Source of the DNA: Chrysomallon squamiferum | Lineage: Eukaryota > Mollusca > Gastropoda > Neomphalida > Peltospiridae | Direction of reading: 5' to 3' | Length of the DNA: 22,500 nucleotides | Assembly (NCBI GenBank): GCA_012295275.1 | Contig: CM022671.1 | Span: 28,788,750 to 28,811,249 of the forward strand | In this document: in pieces, positions 9,336-19,030 of the stretch | Layout of the letters: every line of letters begins with the position of its first letter | How positions within the stretch are numbered: position 1 is the stretch's first letter | Program-made: the position numbers and the translations under genes | Notes under the pieces: generated by a model | Told to the model about the DNA's origin: nothing | Databases searched by the model: none | Seen by the model: only the letters and a program-made list of their open reading frames with translations

Positions 9336-9610
9336 ACTGCTACATTTAATACCACGATACACAGTCTTTGAATTATTTCGTTTGATTCCCTGAGTCATCA
9401 GTCAGTTTTGACAGAAAAACTTTCGTAATACTTCATTCTGCTAATCAGATAAAGAACGACTGTCCTCTGGCGGTTTGTCTCTTCAAGTGACGTCTTTAAC
9501 GTCGTAACAATAACAACCACACTAAGTATGTTACCGCTTATAATACATGAGATGACGCTAGAGCGATACAGTAGGTTGCGGGATCGTTTTCTATTATCGG
9601 GGTCGGGAAT
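9333..9610. other. Non-repetitive island
   Basis: Balanced composition between two repeat blocks. Contains TGACGTC near 9488 followed closely by AACGTCG, so GACG/CGTC half sites face each other. No frame or RNA gene. Confidence 0.3.
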
Positions 9611-10130
9611 ATTGTTATTTATTTAATGTATTATTGTTTTATTGTTTTATTGTTTTATTTATTTATTATAAAAAAAATTATTATTATTATTTTTTTTTTT
9701 TTTATAGCTGAGTTAATTGTAATAATAAAATTTATGTCACATATTTTGCATTACTGGGATGTGCTGACTAAAGATTTATCTGTTGATGACCTTGAATTTG
9801 TAATCTGATTGTTTACAATTATATTTTCATTTATTAATTACTTATTTACGTAATTACAGAGTAGCTTCATTAGTTACTTACTTACTTAAAGTTACTTGTG
9901 TTTCATTATTTTATTTATTTTATTTTATTTGTCTATTTGTTTGTTTATCTTATTTTATTTTATTTCATCTTTTTTATTATTATTATATATATATTTTGCA
10001 CTTCATTTCTACGTGGGGTTTTTTGTGTTTTTTGTGTGTTTTTTTTTTTGTTTTGTTTTTTAATTATTTTATTTGTTTATTTATTTATTTTTTTTAATTA
10101 TTATTCATTATTTTATTTTAATTATTTTTA
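9611..10130. repeat. T-rich low-complexity DNA (TTTA, TTTTA, poly(T))
   Basis: About 500 bases dominated by T with A interruptions, including TTTTA and TTTA arrays. Phe/Leu/Ile/Tyr-rich open frames are artefacts of this composition. Confidence 0.8.
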
Positions 10131-10383
10131 TCGATCTTTCTCCCCGACAACGATGGATAATAATCAATAATTACGTAATGAGTTAAGAATTTTTTTATCT
10201 ACGTATTTTTTTAAATGCAGCTGTTCATGCAACTATATATTGATTTATCTGCCTTTGACTCAGATTAAAAATTTATACGCTTAGACTATTTAATTTAGAA
10301 AATTATTTTAATTACACATCTTAACATTTATAGGGGATTTAGACAAGAAGGAGGGCATCTTCTTTTATTGTCTTTGCTGGTTT

Positions 10384-10486
10384 TATCACCATCATCAACA
10401 CCATCACCATCATCATCATCATTATTATTATCACTGTTATTATTATTATCACCATCATCATCATCATTATCACCATCATCATCATT

Positions 10487-10534
<48 letters not shown>

Positions 10535-10549
10535 GTCATCATCATCATC

Positions 10550-10603
<54 letters not shown>
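10384..10603. repeat. Long (ATC)n-(ATT)n microsatellite
   Basis: About 220 bases of ATC units with scattered ATT units, ending in pure ATT (from about 10558). Poly-Ser/Leu (plus) and poly-Met (minus) open frames here are translations of the repeat. 10131-10383 before it is AT-rich DNA with nothing recognised. Confidence 0.93.
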
Positions 10604-10619
10604 TTAATGTTGTTGTTGT

Positions 10620-11020
10620 TCTTGATCTTGTTATTTTTTTTAGCCGAATTTTCTTTTTAATTAAACAGAATCTCCTGAACTTAATAACTTAATGTCCAGC
10701 ACTTCCGAATTTTATCTACAACAATATTTTCTTTCTTCAGCTCACCTCAACAAGTGTTATTTATGTCTGCACTAGCTGTAAGGCCGTAATAAATCCACTG
10801 CGTTCCTAAGTCCGCAGTAAAACGCGTAATCAAATTTCATTTAGCCGAGACGGTCCTTGCCGAGTACATTTGGATTTATTAGTCAGTTTGTCGGCAAGCG
10901 AAATCCTAATTAAAGTATAAAACCAGTCTTTCCAAGACAGTAAGTGCTTCCGTCTGAACGATAATCATTGTCGCTTTTCAGCTAAAATACTGTCACTTAA
11001 ATAAAAAGTTTTTAGACAAA
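10620..11020. other. Non-repetitive island with nested inverted repeats
   Basis: Balanced, CpG-containing sequence. TAATAAATCCA (10787-10797) and its exact reverse complement (10871-10881) form an 11-bp stem. ACTGCG/CGCAGT (10797-10818) forms a small hairpin within it. CTTGCCGA (10856-10863) pairs with TCGGCAAG (10891-10898) across the outer arm. No coding frame. It could be a structured RNA, a regulatory element or chance. Confidence 0.35.
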
Positions 11021-11187
11021 TTTCCTTTAAAGAAAAAGCATTCGAATTAAAAAAAAAAAAAAAAAAAAAAATCATCATTAAAAAACCAATCAATTAAATA
11101 AATAATTAAAATATATATATATTAGTATATCAGGAAAAGCATTTGATTTTTTTTTTTTTAAATCAAATGCTTTTTCTTTAAAGGAAA
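11021..11187. repeat. Fold-back (inverted-repeat) element with internal hairpin
   Basis: The 22-base arm at 11021-11042 (begins TTTCCTTTAAAGAAAAAGC) has a perfect reverse complement at 11166-11187. Inside, AAAAGCATTTGATTT (11135-11149) pairs with 11160-11174 over 15 bp around a T-only loop. The core AAAAGCATT is therefore present three times. The spacer holds 23 A (11049-11071) and (TA)n. It resembles a short MITE-like or slipped-strand product. No target-site duplication is obvious and there is no coding capacity. Confidence 0.6.
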
Positions 11188-11790
11188 TATATCGTAAAAC
11201 TATATGTCTATATATATATATATATGCTGTAAGATCTCAAATTATTTTATGTCTATTGTAGATCGTCCCCAGGGGCTAATAGATTTGTCATAATTATTGA
11301 TGACTATTGGTTCGGTGGCTGAATGGCAAAAGGTTCAGTTCTCGATCTCATCCATAATCTCTCAGTGTCAGACATTCTTCTTCGATCTTTGATATTCTTT
11401 CTTTTCAGCAATTACTTTTTATAAATAAATAAAATAAACTTTAAAAGAAATAACTATACTACAACAACAACAACAAACAATCGCTGCTACTAGTACTTCT
11501 ATTACTACTACCACTACTAGTATTATGATTACGACTACAACTGATACTACGTTTAATAATAGTAATTACGATGGTGATGGTGATTACGATGATGATGTTG
11601 ATTATAAAACAACAAAGCAGAAATATATATATATATCAGAATGTGAACGTGTGTGTATATCTGTTTGTGTTTTATGTATGTCTTGGGCTTAAAAACCAAA
11701 AAACTCGAGTCCTGTGTGCAAGACAGACATGAAGAACAGCATTTCAAACAGTTGAAGAAATACTGATCATTACATTTTCTTCTGTGTACA
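11188..11790. other. AT-rich DNA with short (TA)n, (ACT)n and (GAT)n tracts
   Basis: (TA)n at about 11207-11224. ACAAC/ACT-type triplets at 11460-11530 and GAT-type triplets at 11568-11606. GGTGGCTGAATGG at 11313-11325 resembles a pol III A box, but no matching B box or tRNA fold follows. No supported gene. Confidence 0.4.
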
Positions 11791-12198
11791 TGATGCAACT
11801 GTCAAATTAGAACTGGTCGTTGAATTTAAGCCTCTGCGTCCCGAAACGGCGCAGTTTCAATTAATGTCAGATGTAAATTGCGCTATTCAGATTTACACAA
11901 ATAACTTAATCACCCAATTGAGTCACTTCTTATTAAATATTGAACCTGTCACTTACGAGGAGGCATCCTGTTAGTATCGACCTAAAGTTTTTTATTTCAA
12001 ATACGACCTGGAAGGCTGGAAGAAGAATTACGTAACAAACTCTTAAAGGAACATTCCTGTATGGTGTTAGAGTTACTGTGTGTTAGAAAAGTGCTCCAAT
12101 TTAACATGTAAAATAGGCGTAATTTCAGAACCTGTGATCACTAACTTTTCGTGCAGTCGTGTAATTATTATGCGTCAGTGAAAGTGCAATGCTTGAAT
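11791..12198. other. Non-repetitive island, candidate conserved non-coding DNA
   Basis: About 400 bases of balanced composition, including CGTCCCGAAACGGCG near 11840 and several TAAT/ATTA cores, bounded by repeats on both sides. All frames are closed. The call rests only on contrast with the neighbours. Confidence 0.3.
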
Positions 12199-12654
12199 GA
12201 TATATATATATATATTTATATATTAATAAAATGTACGTCATATACAAAAAATTTTTTTTTTTTTTTTATTTTTTTTTTATTTATATATAACCACACCACA
12301 TGGATATATAAAAAAATAAATAAATGAATGAAATAAAGAAAGATTACTATCAAAAGTAAATTAGTTCAGAAGTATCATTACCCCTTTTGCACCTTGTAAC
12401 TGTTGTCCATTAAAGGGAGTGATTTTGTACACATAATATTTTCTAATCGAATGCCTCTGTAGTCTGTTTATAAATGTGCAAAAATATATATATATGTATA
12501 TGTAGATATGTAACAAATATATACATGCATGCCAAAACAGTATACTTGGCCAAAAAAAAAAAAAAATTCGAAAATATCTTAATTTTCAAATCATTCGTTG
12601 GTAATAATAGTTTTCATTACCGATATTTTTAAACTTTTTTCTTTTTCTTTCTTT

Positions 12655-12727
<73 letters not shown>
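12199..12727. repeat. (TA)n, poly(T) runs and a 71-base poly(T)
   Basis: (TA)n at 12199-12215, poly(T) at 12252-12280 and an uninterrupted run of 71 T at 12657-12727. Between them (12290-12600) lies unremarkable AT-rich sequence. The poly-Phe open frame is an artefact. Confidence 0.9.
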
Positions 12728-12728
<1 letters not shown>

Positions 12729-13080
12729 TTTCAGTGGGAAATCACCAATTTCTAATTATGGCAACAAGATTTTCAACTCGATAATCTAATTCACGTTATT
12801 TTAGAGCCAGCCAGAGCGAACCAGATTACAAGATAATTTCTTTTCTATGGCATCTGTCGATTAGTAATAAGAATAAAATTACATTAACTTAATACGCCAG
12901 AAATGATGGGGCCGGCGGTAATTTTTTAGTTTTCCTAAGTGAATTATTTTCTTAACATTAATTATATCTGTTTGGTAGATCGCAACGAATGAAATGCATT
13001 AGATGTATATCGGCTTTTTAGTACGTTGTAACAGAACCATAATGGATTCATGGATACAATTTTGTCTTCTTCTTTCTGTT
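12728..13080. other. Short non-repetitive island
   Basis: Balanced sequence with a GC-rich spot (GGGGCCGGCGG near 12908). No frame of credible composition and no RNA gene. Confidence 0.3.
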
Positions 13081-13091
13081 TTTGTATTTTG

Positions 13092-13320
13092 TTTTTTTTT
13101 TTTTTTTTTATGTTGTTATATTTCTGGAACTTTTTTTTGGGGGATTTCTTATTTTTATTTTTGTCTTTTTTTTTTTTTTTTTTTAATCAAAAATATTGTC
13201 TGTTTAATTGTTCTTTTTGAAATAAAGAAAATAGATTTATGCATATATTTTATTATTATTATTGTTTTGTTTTTGTTTATTTTGTATGTTTGTTCTTTAC
13301 ACTAATAAATATTATATTTA
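13092..13320. repeat. T-rich low-complexity DNA
   Basis: T18 at 13092-13109, T19 at 13166-13184, and TTA/TTTTG units after 13245. Open frames are Phe/Leu-rich artefacts. 13321-13500 after it is AT-rich with nothing recognised. Confidence 0.8.
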
Positions 13321-13507
13321 TTTTGTTTCTCTCAGAAAAAGAAATTTACATTTAAACAGCGTTATCCGATTATCTATGTTTGATATATCCAGTCATCAGT
13401 CAAGCCATCGTTTAAATATACATATATATAATTTATGATAATGAATTTACATCTTCTGGATATGTGAATTATTAGTTATTAATGTTGAGCTGTTTTGGGG
13501 TTGTTGG

Positions 13508-13539
13508 TTTTTTTTTTTTTTTTTTATTATTATTATTAT

Positions 13540-13570
<31 letters not shown>

Positions 13571-13667
13571 GTTGTTGTTGTTTACATTTTCCTTTTTATT
13601 TATTTACTTATTTGTTGTTGTTTTGGTTTTTTTTAAATTTATTTTCCTTTTAATTGTTTTTAATCTA

Positions 13668-13709
<42 letters not shown>
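13508..13709. repeat. Poly(T)-(TTA)n-poly(T)-(GTT)n followed by (CA)n
   Basis: T18, TTA units and a second long T run to 13570, then GTT units. A pure (CA)n tract fills 13669-13709. No coding content. Confidence 0.9.
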
Positions 13710-13712
<3 letters not shown>

Positions 13713-13831
13713 AAAATCATGTTTAGATCGATCAAAGGGCCAATGGCATACCAATAATTCAATCTAACGTGAACCAATTTTAATTAATTGACCTAGAAAG
13801 GAAAACAATTAATCACATCGTGACATACAGA

Positions 13832-13897
13832 TTTTTTTTTTCTTTTTTTTTTTTCCTTCTGACCCTCTTCTTCTTTTTTTTTTTTTTTTTTTTTTTT
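13832..13897. repeat. Pyrimidine tracts
   Basis: T10-C-T12 at 13832-13854, then CTTCTTC and T24 at 13874-13897: an almost pure pyrimidine strand. Confidence 0.85.
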
Positions 13898-13904
13898 CTT
13901 TTTT

Positions 13905-14430
13905 AACCTTCCCCAACCTGTTGTTATAATTTACGACATCCGTTATTCTTTGCGGGTCAAGATGCAGCACCATCTATCGGCGAGAAAGTGAAATATCGTC
14001 TTGGTCAGCTTTGAAACGAATTCTGGCGTTAAATTCGCATACATAATCTGAATGTGATAAATTGCTTTTATAGCTGCCTGAACTAAGAGCATTAGACGTC
14101 AAACTAATTAGATGATTCCAATAATTCATAAACTGTCGAAACCAAAAATCAAACGTCGAATATCAGTAGATCTTGACCATCTCTAACCACGAAGTGGAAA
14201 AACTGAATAAGCTTCATTTTTGATAAATTAGAAAAAAAAAAAATAATTTCCTGCCAAAATTGTCTAGGGCCATGTTTCACTGCTTTGCTTTAGCTGTCTT
14301 ATTAGCCGAGAAATAATTTTAAAACGTGTTATCACGATCCATCTACATGCGCAGGTAATACCCATATGTAGAAGCATTTTTATGTAACTAAAGAAGATTA
14401 ATAAATAACTGATAATTATGTCAAAGCATG
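13905..14430. other. Non-repetitive island, candidate conserved non-coding DNA
   Basis: About 500 bases of balanced, unique sequence between pyrimidine tracts and (CA)n. Contains several TAAT/ATTA cores (for example CTAATTAGATGATT near 14105) that homeodomain factors often bind, and CpGs. No open frame. Function is inferred from composition only. Confidence 0.3.
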
Positions 14431-14538
14431 TTTACATGCGTATGCAACATAACATATTAAAATTAAAATATGGTGGATATATAATGTTAAGCATAACACA
14501 CATACATACATACACATTTCTAATTAGAATCAGACTTA

Positions 14539-14545
<7 letters not shown>

Positions 14546-14578
<33 letters not shown>

Positions 14579-14683
14579 TAAATTGTCATGTTTATATTAA
14601 TTATATTATATTTCAGTTTTGGAGTTTCTTTCTTCTTTTTTTAAATTAATATTTATATATATATATATTTTTTTTTTTTTTTT
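14546..14683. repeat. (AC)n, (TA)n and poly(T)
   Basis: (AC)n at 14546-14577, (TA)n at about 14654-14667 and T17 at 14667-14683. Confidence 0.88.
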
Positions 14684-15128
14684 AACACTTTTGTTTTCGT
14701 TTTAAAGTGTCTGATTCTATATTCGTCGATAATGTTTCGCTTTAATTTATTAACAGTAAATTCCCTCATATATCATTAATTATCCAAACTGAATGACTCT
14801 CGTTGAAATCTATTATTCTGAAATAAACTGTATTATATAATTTTATTATATTTGTAATTGTTCACGAGTAGAGTTTATATCTTACTCCATTTTATCTGCA
14901 GCCATTTTAGCACTGGTATCTTAAACATTTCCCAATAAGCAGAAATTCCAAATTAGCGTAGCAAAATTTTCAGAGCAGACAGTCTATTTTGGAAATGATT
15001 GATTGAACCGATTTTTCTTTAACCCAATGCATATTTCGCATTGAGATGACATTTACTGCATCTATTAAAATAAACTTATTCATCAGAAGAGCATCTTCCA
15101 ATATGTCACAGAAATTCAGATTACTGAT

Positions 15129-15134
15129 GTAAGT
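15129..15134 (+). promoter_or_regulatory. Probable 5' splice site ending the first exon of the zinc-finger gene
   Basis: GTAAGT is the perfect metazoan donor hexamer. It would end a non-coding exon lying in about 14880-15128, whose start I cannot place; TCTGCAG at 14896-14902 or TTTTCAG near 14972 could be acceptors instead. The implied intron runs 15129-15393 and ends in a good acceptor. Confidence 0.4.
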
Positions 15135-15393
15135 ATGTGGTGCATTTATGTGTTTTTGTACCTGTTACCGTATTTTTGTAAGAGTTGTCTATAGATTTTT
15201 CCGTTTTATACCTAATTCCGTATAATTTTTATTTTACTTTTGTTTTATTTGGAAGTCGAAGTAAGTTATACAATTGTGTGTGTGCGTTTTAGACTTCAGA
15301 AGTACTGTCTAACATGATTCCATAAATACAGTTATTTAAATTTTAAATTAAGAAATAAATATATATTTATACCATTTTCTGCTTTTATTTTAG

Positions 15394-15544
15394 GGAACCA
15401 GTACAAGTGACTATTAAAAGCATATAAGGCAGTAGATGTGTTTACCTGCAGAATCAAACAGATAATGTTATTTCAAAGGATATTTGAATGACAATTCATC
15501 AGAAGAAAGAGATTTAATAGCTACAAAATCTGTTGAATTGATTG
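15394..15544 (+). other. Probable 5' non-coding exon of the zinc-finger gene
   Basis: 151 bases bounded by a strong acceptor (TTTTATTTTAG ending 15393) and a strong donor (GTGAGT at 15545). All three frames contain early stops, so it would be 5' UTR. It holds ATTCATCAGAAGA (15494-15506), also present at 15078-15090 in the presumed first exon. The gene placement is inferred from order and spacing. Intron 15545-16265 follows. Confidence 0.5.
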
Positions 15545-16265
15545 GTGAGTTGTTTAATTTCATAAAGTTAACATTATTATATTAATTTATTTTGTCAGTA
15601 AGACAACACTGATTAAATTCTGTTGATACGTGTTTGATTGTTATTTTATTTTTATGAATATGAATATGTTTCTGAAGAGGAATGTTACATTTTTACACTA
15701 TCAGATAATATGGTTATTTTATTACATACATATTTATAATTTTCAGATAGACAAGATAACCAGACATATTTCAAAACCAGCTGTAACATACTGACAGAAA
15801 TGGATGCGTTACAGACGACAGAACCAGCCAACTGATATTCCAACCAGTCTGTAGTCTTAGCCAGCATTTTGTTTTACATAATATAATGGTTAAATCATGT
15901 TACTTTCGAGTGTATATATATGTGTGTCCATACTTGTTAATATGTCAGATGTCAGTTGTCAGGTTCAAAGACGGTGAAATCTCTAAATCATCAGTATACT
16001 GATATTAGTATGTTGTATAATAAACTATTATTGTAAACCTATACTTTCAGAAGAAATTTCAGTACTTGTGTAAAATTGTCCTGCTTTCTTGTTAGTAATA
16101 AATAATACTGAAAATCAAAATATTAGTGTTAAGTATACAGAAAATGTTTATGATGTATTTTTTTTTAATGTATACCACTTCTGATAAAGTCAGGAACAAA
16201 TTTTTTTATTTTGACATATATTGATAATGTTTGTAAATAAACAGTACATGCATTTATGTTTTCAG

Positions 16266-16439
16266 AAAACAACTGAAACTGAAGATGGAGTAACATTATT
16301 AAGAAATCAGTATTGTTATCCTACATCTGATTTTACAAGTTGAAGAATAAAAAAACCTATTAATTCCTTAACGAAATATTGTTATTGTTGATTATTCTAA
16401 GGATATTTAACTATATTTGCATTTGTTGTGAAGAACAAA
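16266..16439 (+). other. 5' UTR part of the zinc-finger coding exon
   Basis: The acceptor ATGTTTTCAG ends at 16265, and no donor interrupts the sequence before the ATG at 16440. An in-frame TAA at 16398-16400 precedes the start, so coding sequence does not extend upstream within this exon. A minimal open frame, ATG GAG TAA, lies at 16285-16293. Other acceptors in the intron (ends 15746 and 16050) could give alternative exons. Confidence 0.5.
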
Positions 16440-17133
16440 ATGGTTGTTTGTGAAGTTTGTGGGAAGCCTTTTCCTCGAGGTGATTACCTCAAGAGACACA
16501 TGAAGATTCACACAGGTGAAAATCCTTTTAAGTGTGAAATCTGCATGAAATTCTTTTCTGAAGAGAGTTACCTGAAAAGTCACATGAGAATTCATGCTGG
16601 CGAGAGACCTTTCAAATGCGAGATGTGTGCAAAATCTTTTATGCAAGAAGAACGCTTGGAACATCACATGAGAACTCATACCGATAAGAAAACGTTCAAA
16701 TGTGAGATTTGTGAAAAATCTTTTGCACGGAATCAGGATCTTCACTGTCACATGAGCATTCACACGAACACTAAATCTTACGAATGCGAAGTTTGTGCAA
16801 AGTGTTTTGCACAAAGTCGATACCTCAGGAACCACATGAAAATTCACAACAGCGAGAAAGCTTTTACGTGCGAGATCTGTGCAGCACGACTTTTCACACC
16901 GGTGCAGTCTGAAAAATCACATGAGGATTCACACTGGAGAAAAACCTTTTGAATGCGAGGTGTGTGCAAAATGTTTCTCACGCCTGGACAGCCTGAAGCT
17001 TCATCTTAGAACTCACACAGGAGAGAAGCCGTTTAAATGTGAGGTGTGTGAAAAATCGTTTCTTCAAATGAATTCTCTTAAAGTTCACATGAAAAGTCAT
17101 AATACAGAGCAACCTGATGTTGCCACATTATAA
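16440..17133 (+). CDS. C2H2 zinc-finger protein, broken by a +1 frameshift in finger 6
   Basis: Probable sequence-specific nuclear DNA-binding protein. It consists almost only of fingers of the C-x2-C-x12-H-x3-H type, starting at residue 4 and repeating every 28 residues (first Cys at 4, 32, 60, 88, 116, 144). Linkers are variants of TGEKP; the last two are exact. Helix residues (-1,2,3,6) read R-D-Y-R, E-S-Y-S, Q-E-R-H, R-Q-D-C and Q-R-Y-N for fingers 1-5. In finger 6, ten bases instead of nine lie between the second Cys codon (16878-16880) and the Phe codon (16891-16893). The frame from 16440 therefore stops at 16950-16952 (170 residues, five full fingers). The rest of finger 6 and fingers 7-8 continue in the +1 frame to TAA 17131-17133. 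Without the extra base the product would be 230 residues with eight fingers. The ATG has A at -3 and G at +4. No KRAB, BTB or other N-terminal domain is visible. Recent pseudogene, assembly error or a genuine short isoform are all possible. Confidence 0.88.
16881..16890 (+). other. Site of the single-base frameshift in finger 6
   Basis: GCAGCACGAC occupies the gap between Cys and Phe of finger 6. A standard finger has nine bases here. There is no long homopolymer, though GCAGCA and the following TTTT are small slippage-prone spots. The stop reached in frame 0 is in the apparent last exon, so the mRNA would probably escape nonsense-mediated decay. Confidence 0.75.
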
Positions 17134-18120
17134 TGTTTTTAATGAATGGTTTAATCTTCTGCATATACAGTTCTAGCAAACTCTAGTCAGTGTTAGTAGA
17201 GAAATCACATATAGAAGAAAACTTATCATTGATAAATCTGATGTTAACACAATTTTATTTTATTTTTGAAAAGATACATAGTGAAAACATTTTAAGTGAC
17301 TTTTTCTTTCTTTATTTGATATTTTTAAAGAAAGAAGAATAATTCTGACATCAACATACTAAGGAAATTATTAGTGAGTTGCCATAATCTAAATCCTTTC
17401 TCCTTGGGATTTTTAAAAAAATATGTTTTAAAGCTACATTACCATAAAATGTGAAATACCAGCATCCATTCATTCTCATATTGTTGTTCTGTTAGAGCAT
17501 GCAATGGTCATAAGAGGAACAAAATCATTACAAAGTTCATAAAACCATAAATATATAAAAAATTACAACATTTTCCAGACATTAATAATCTGAACAGAGA
17601 TAAATAGGTTCATGCCATTTTATAACATTTTTACTTCTCTTGTACTTTCTGAAAACGTTTATTTTTAATAGTTATATTTAAAATAATATTTATTTATATA
17701 TGTAAACAGAAAGGGTTGTTAAACAAGTTTTTACAAATACACATATTATGTAGTCAAACAATTATAGAAGAAAAGATACTTTGAAAAACGGAAAAAATAC
17801 AGAATGAATCGGGTAAGAATATTTTGTTTATATGTGTTTGACTAATGTCTGGTCAGCACTTTGAAGAATGTTTTACATGATATATGTAAACTGATATATT
17901 ATTTGTTATGTTAAAGAGTTTTAAATCTTAACTTTCAACCAATATAATTATGTCACAGATTCATTTACACAAATAAAAATGTATACATTTTATCATATTT
18001 CTGTTTTACTTCCAAAAAAGCATCAAGTTGATGCCATTGTTATAGATGTTGGCATAATTTTTATTTGATTCTTGATAATTTAATAATATGTAATATAAAC
18101 AGTAATGATATATAGAGAGA
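17134..18120. other. 3' UTR and intergenic DNA after the zinc-finger gene
   Basis: AT-rich unique sequence without frames. The first AATAAA I find after the stop is at 17972-17977, which would make a 3' UTR of about 850 bases. Variant signals could act earlier. Confidence 0.4.
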
Positions 18121-18153
18121 GAAAGAGATGCATGCACGCATGCACACACGCAT

Positions 18154-18185
<32 letters not shown>

Positions 18186-18274
18186 AACATCTTGGAGGTA
18201 ATATTTTAAACCTGAATATTTTGTTGTTTTATATAGATAAAAGATTAAAACACAGACCCCCCCCCAAAAAAAAA
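18121..18274. repeat. (CA)n microsatellite and C9-A9 run
   Basis: Alternating GCATGCA sequence leads into (CA)n at about 18154-18181. A run of nine C then nine A is at 18257-18274. Overlapping small frames are artefacts. Confidence 0.85.
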
Positions 18275-18885
18275 GAAGCAGTATCATGGATTAATCAAGG
18301 ACAAGACATGTAACTTGAACATAAATTATATTTTGACACACAAACTTAATGTGCAGATGAATTCATCTATACTATCTATAATTTAATTAATTAAAAATTA
18401 AAGAAGGAAATACAGATACATTGTCAAATTCCTCATCTTCATATTTAATCCAGTGGTACCTTAGAAGTAATACTGCTTAAAAAAATGTTTACTAATTATA
18501 CCCAAATATGTAAATGTGCCAAGTATCAGTTAAATGATTTGACTGATATCCTCTCTGTAAAAATCTCTACAAAAACTGTATTCAACAAGGATGGTTAAGT
18601 TTCTTGAAAACATTATTTATCATTTTATCATCTCTCTCTTTAAATCCTTTATTTAAATTTTCTGATATAGATCCCAAGGGAAAGGCAACAATGAAGACTA
18701 TCCATTAATTATAATTAAAAATATTTAAAACATTAAAGGAATTATTAAAGCCAAATGTCTAAAGTGTTAAGCATATTAACCAATGTTAAATTCACATTAT
18801 TGTTTAGTATGGCTAATGATGATGATATATTTGATTCATATAATTGGTAAAAATTCTATTTGAAAAAGATGAAAGAAAGAAATTT
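18275..18885. other. AT-rich intergenic DNA, nothing recognised
   Basis: Unique AT-rich sequence, frames closed. It is followed by A21 at 18886-18906 and more AT-rich DNA up to the tRNA gene. Confidence 0.5.
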
Positions 18886-19011
18886 AAAAAAAAAAAAAAA
18901 AAAAAACAACAATTATAATTATATAAATTATACATAACTGACAGTATGTGATAACAATAATAATATTAATTAATTGGTAGTTCTTATAATAAATAATATA
19001 TAGAAGTTATA

Positions 19012-19022
19012 AAAATTAAAAA
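19012..19022 (-). terminator. Pol III T-run terminator of the tRNA gene
   Basis: On the minus strand, T5 (19018-19022) followed by a second T run just beyond it lies 9 bases past the tRNA 3' end. This is the usual place for RNA polymerase III termination. Confidence 0.65.
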
Positions 19023-19030
19023 TGCAATCG

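Noticed and set aside
10339-10607. Poly-Met and poly-Ser open frames
   Set aside because: They are translations of the (ATC)n-(ATT)n microsatellite on either strand.
11313-11360. A-box-like GGTGGCTGAATGG followed by GGTTCAGTTCTCGATC, as in a tRNA-derived SINE
   Set aside because: No cloverleaf can be drawn, the putative B box is too close and does not match well, and no SINE body or tail follows.
12601-14690. Poly(T) runs as reversed poly(A) tails of retroposed genes
   Set aside because: No coding or SINE/LINE-like sequence was recognised next to the runs, and no target-site duplications could be matched by eye.
16407-16847. 146-codon minus-strand frame over the zinc fingers
   Set aside because: It is the antisense reading of the repeated finger codons, and its apparent 28-residue periodicity comes from the plus-strand array.
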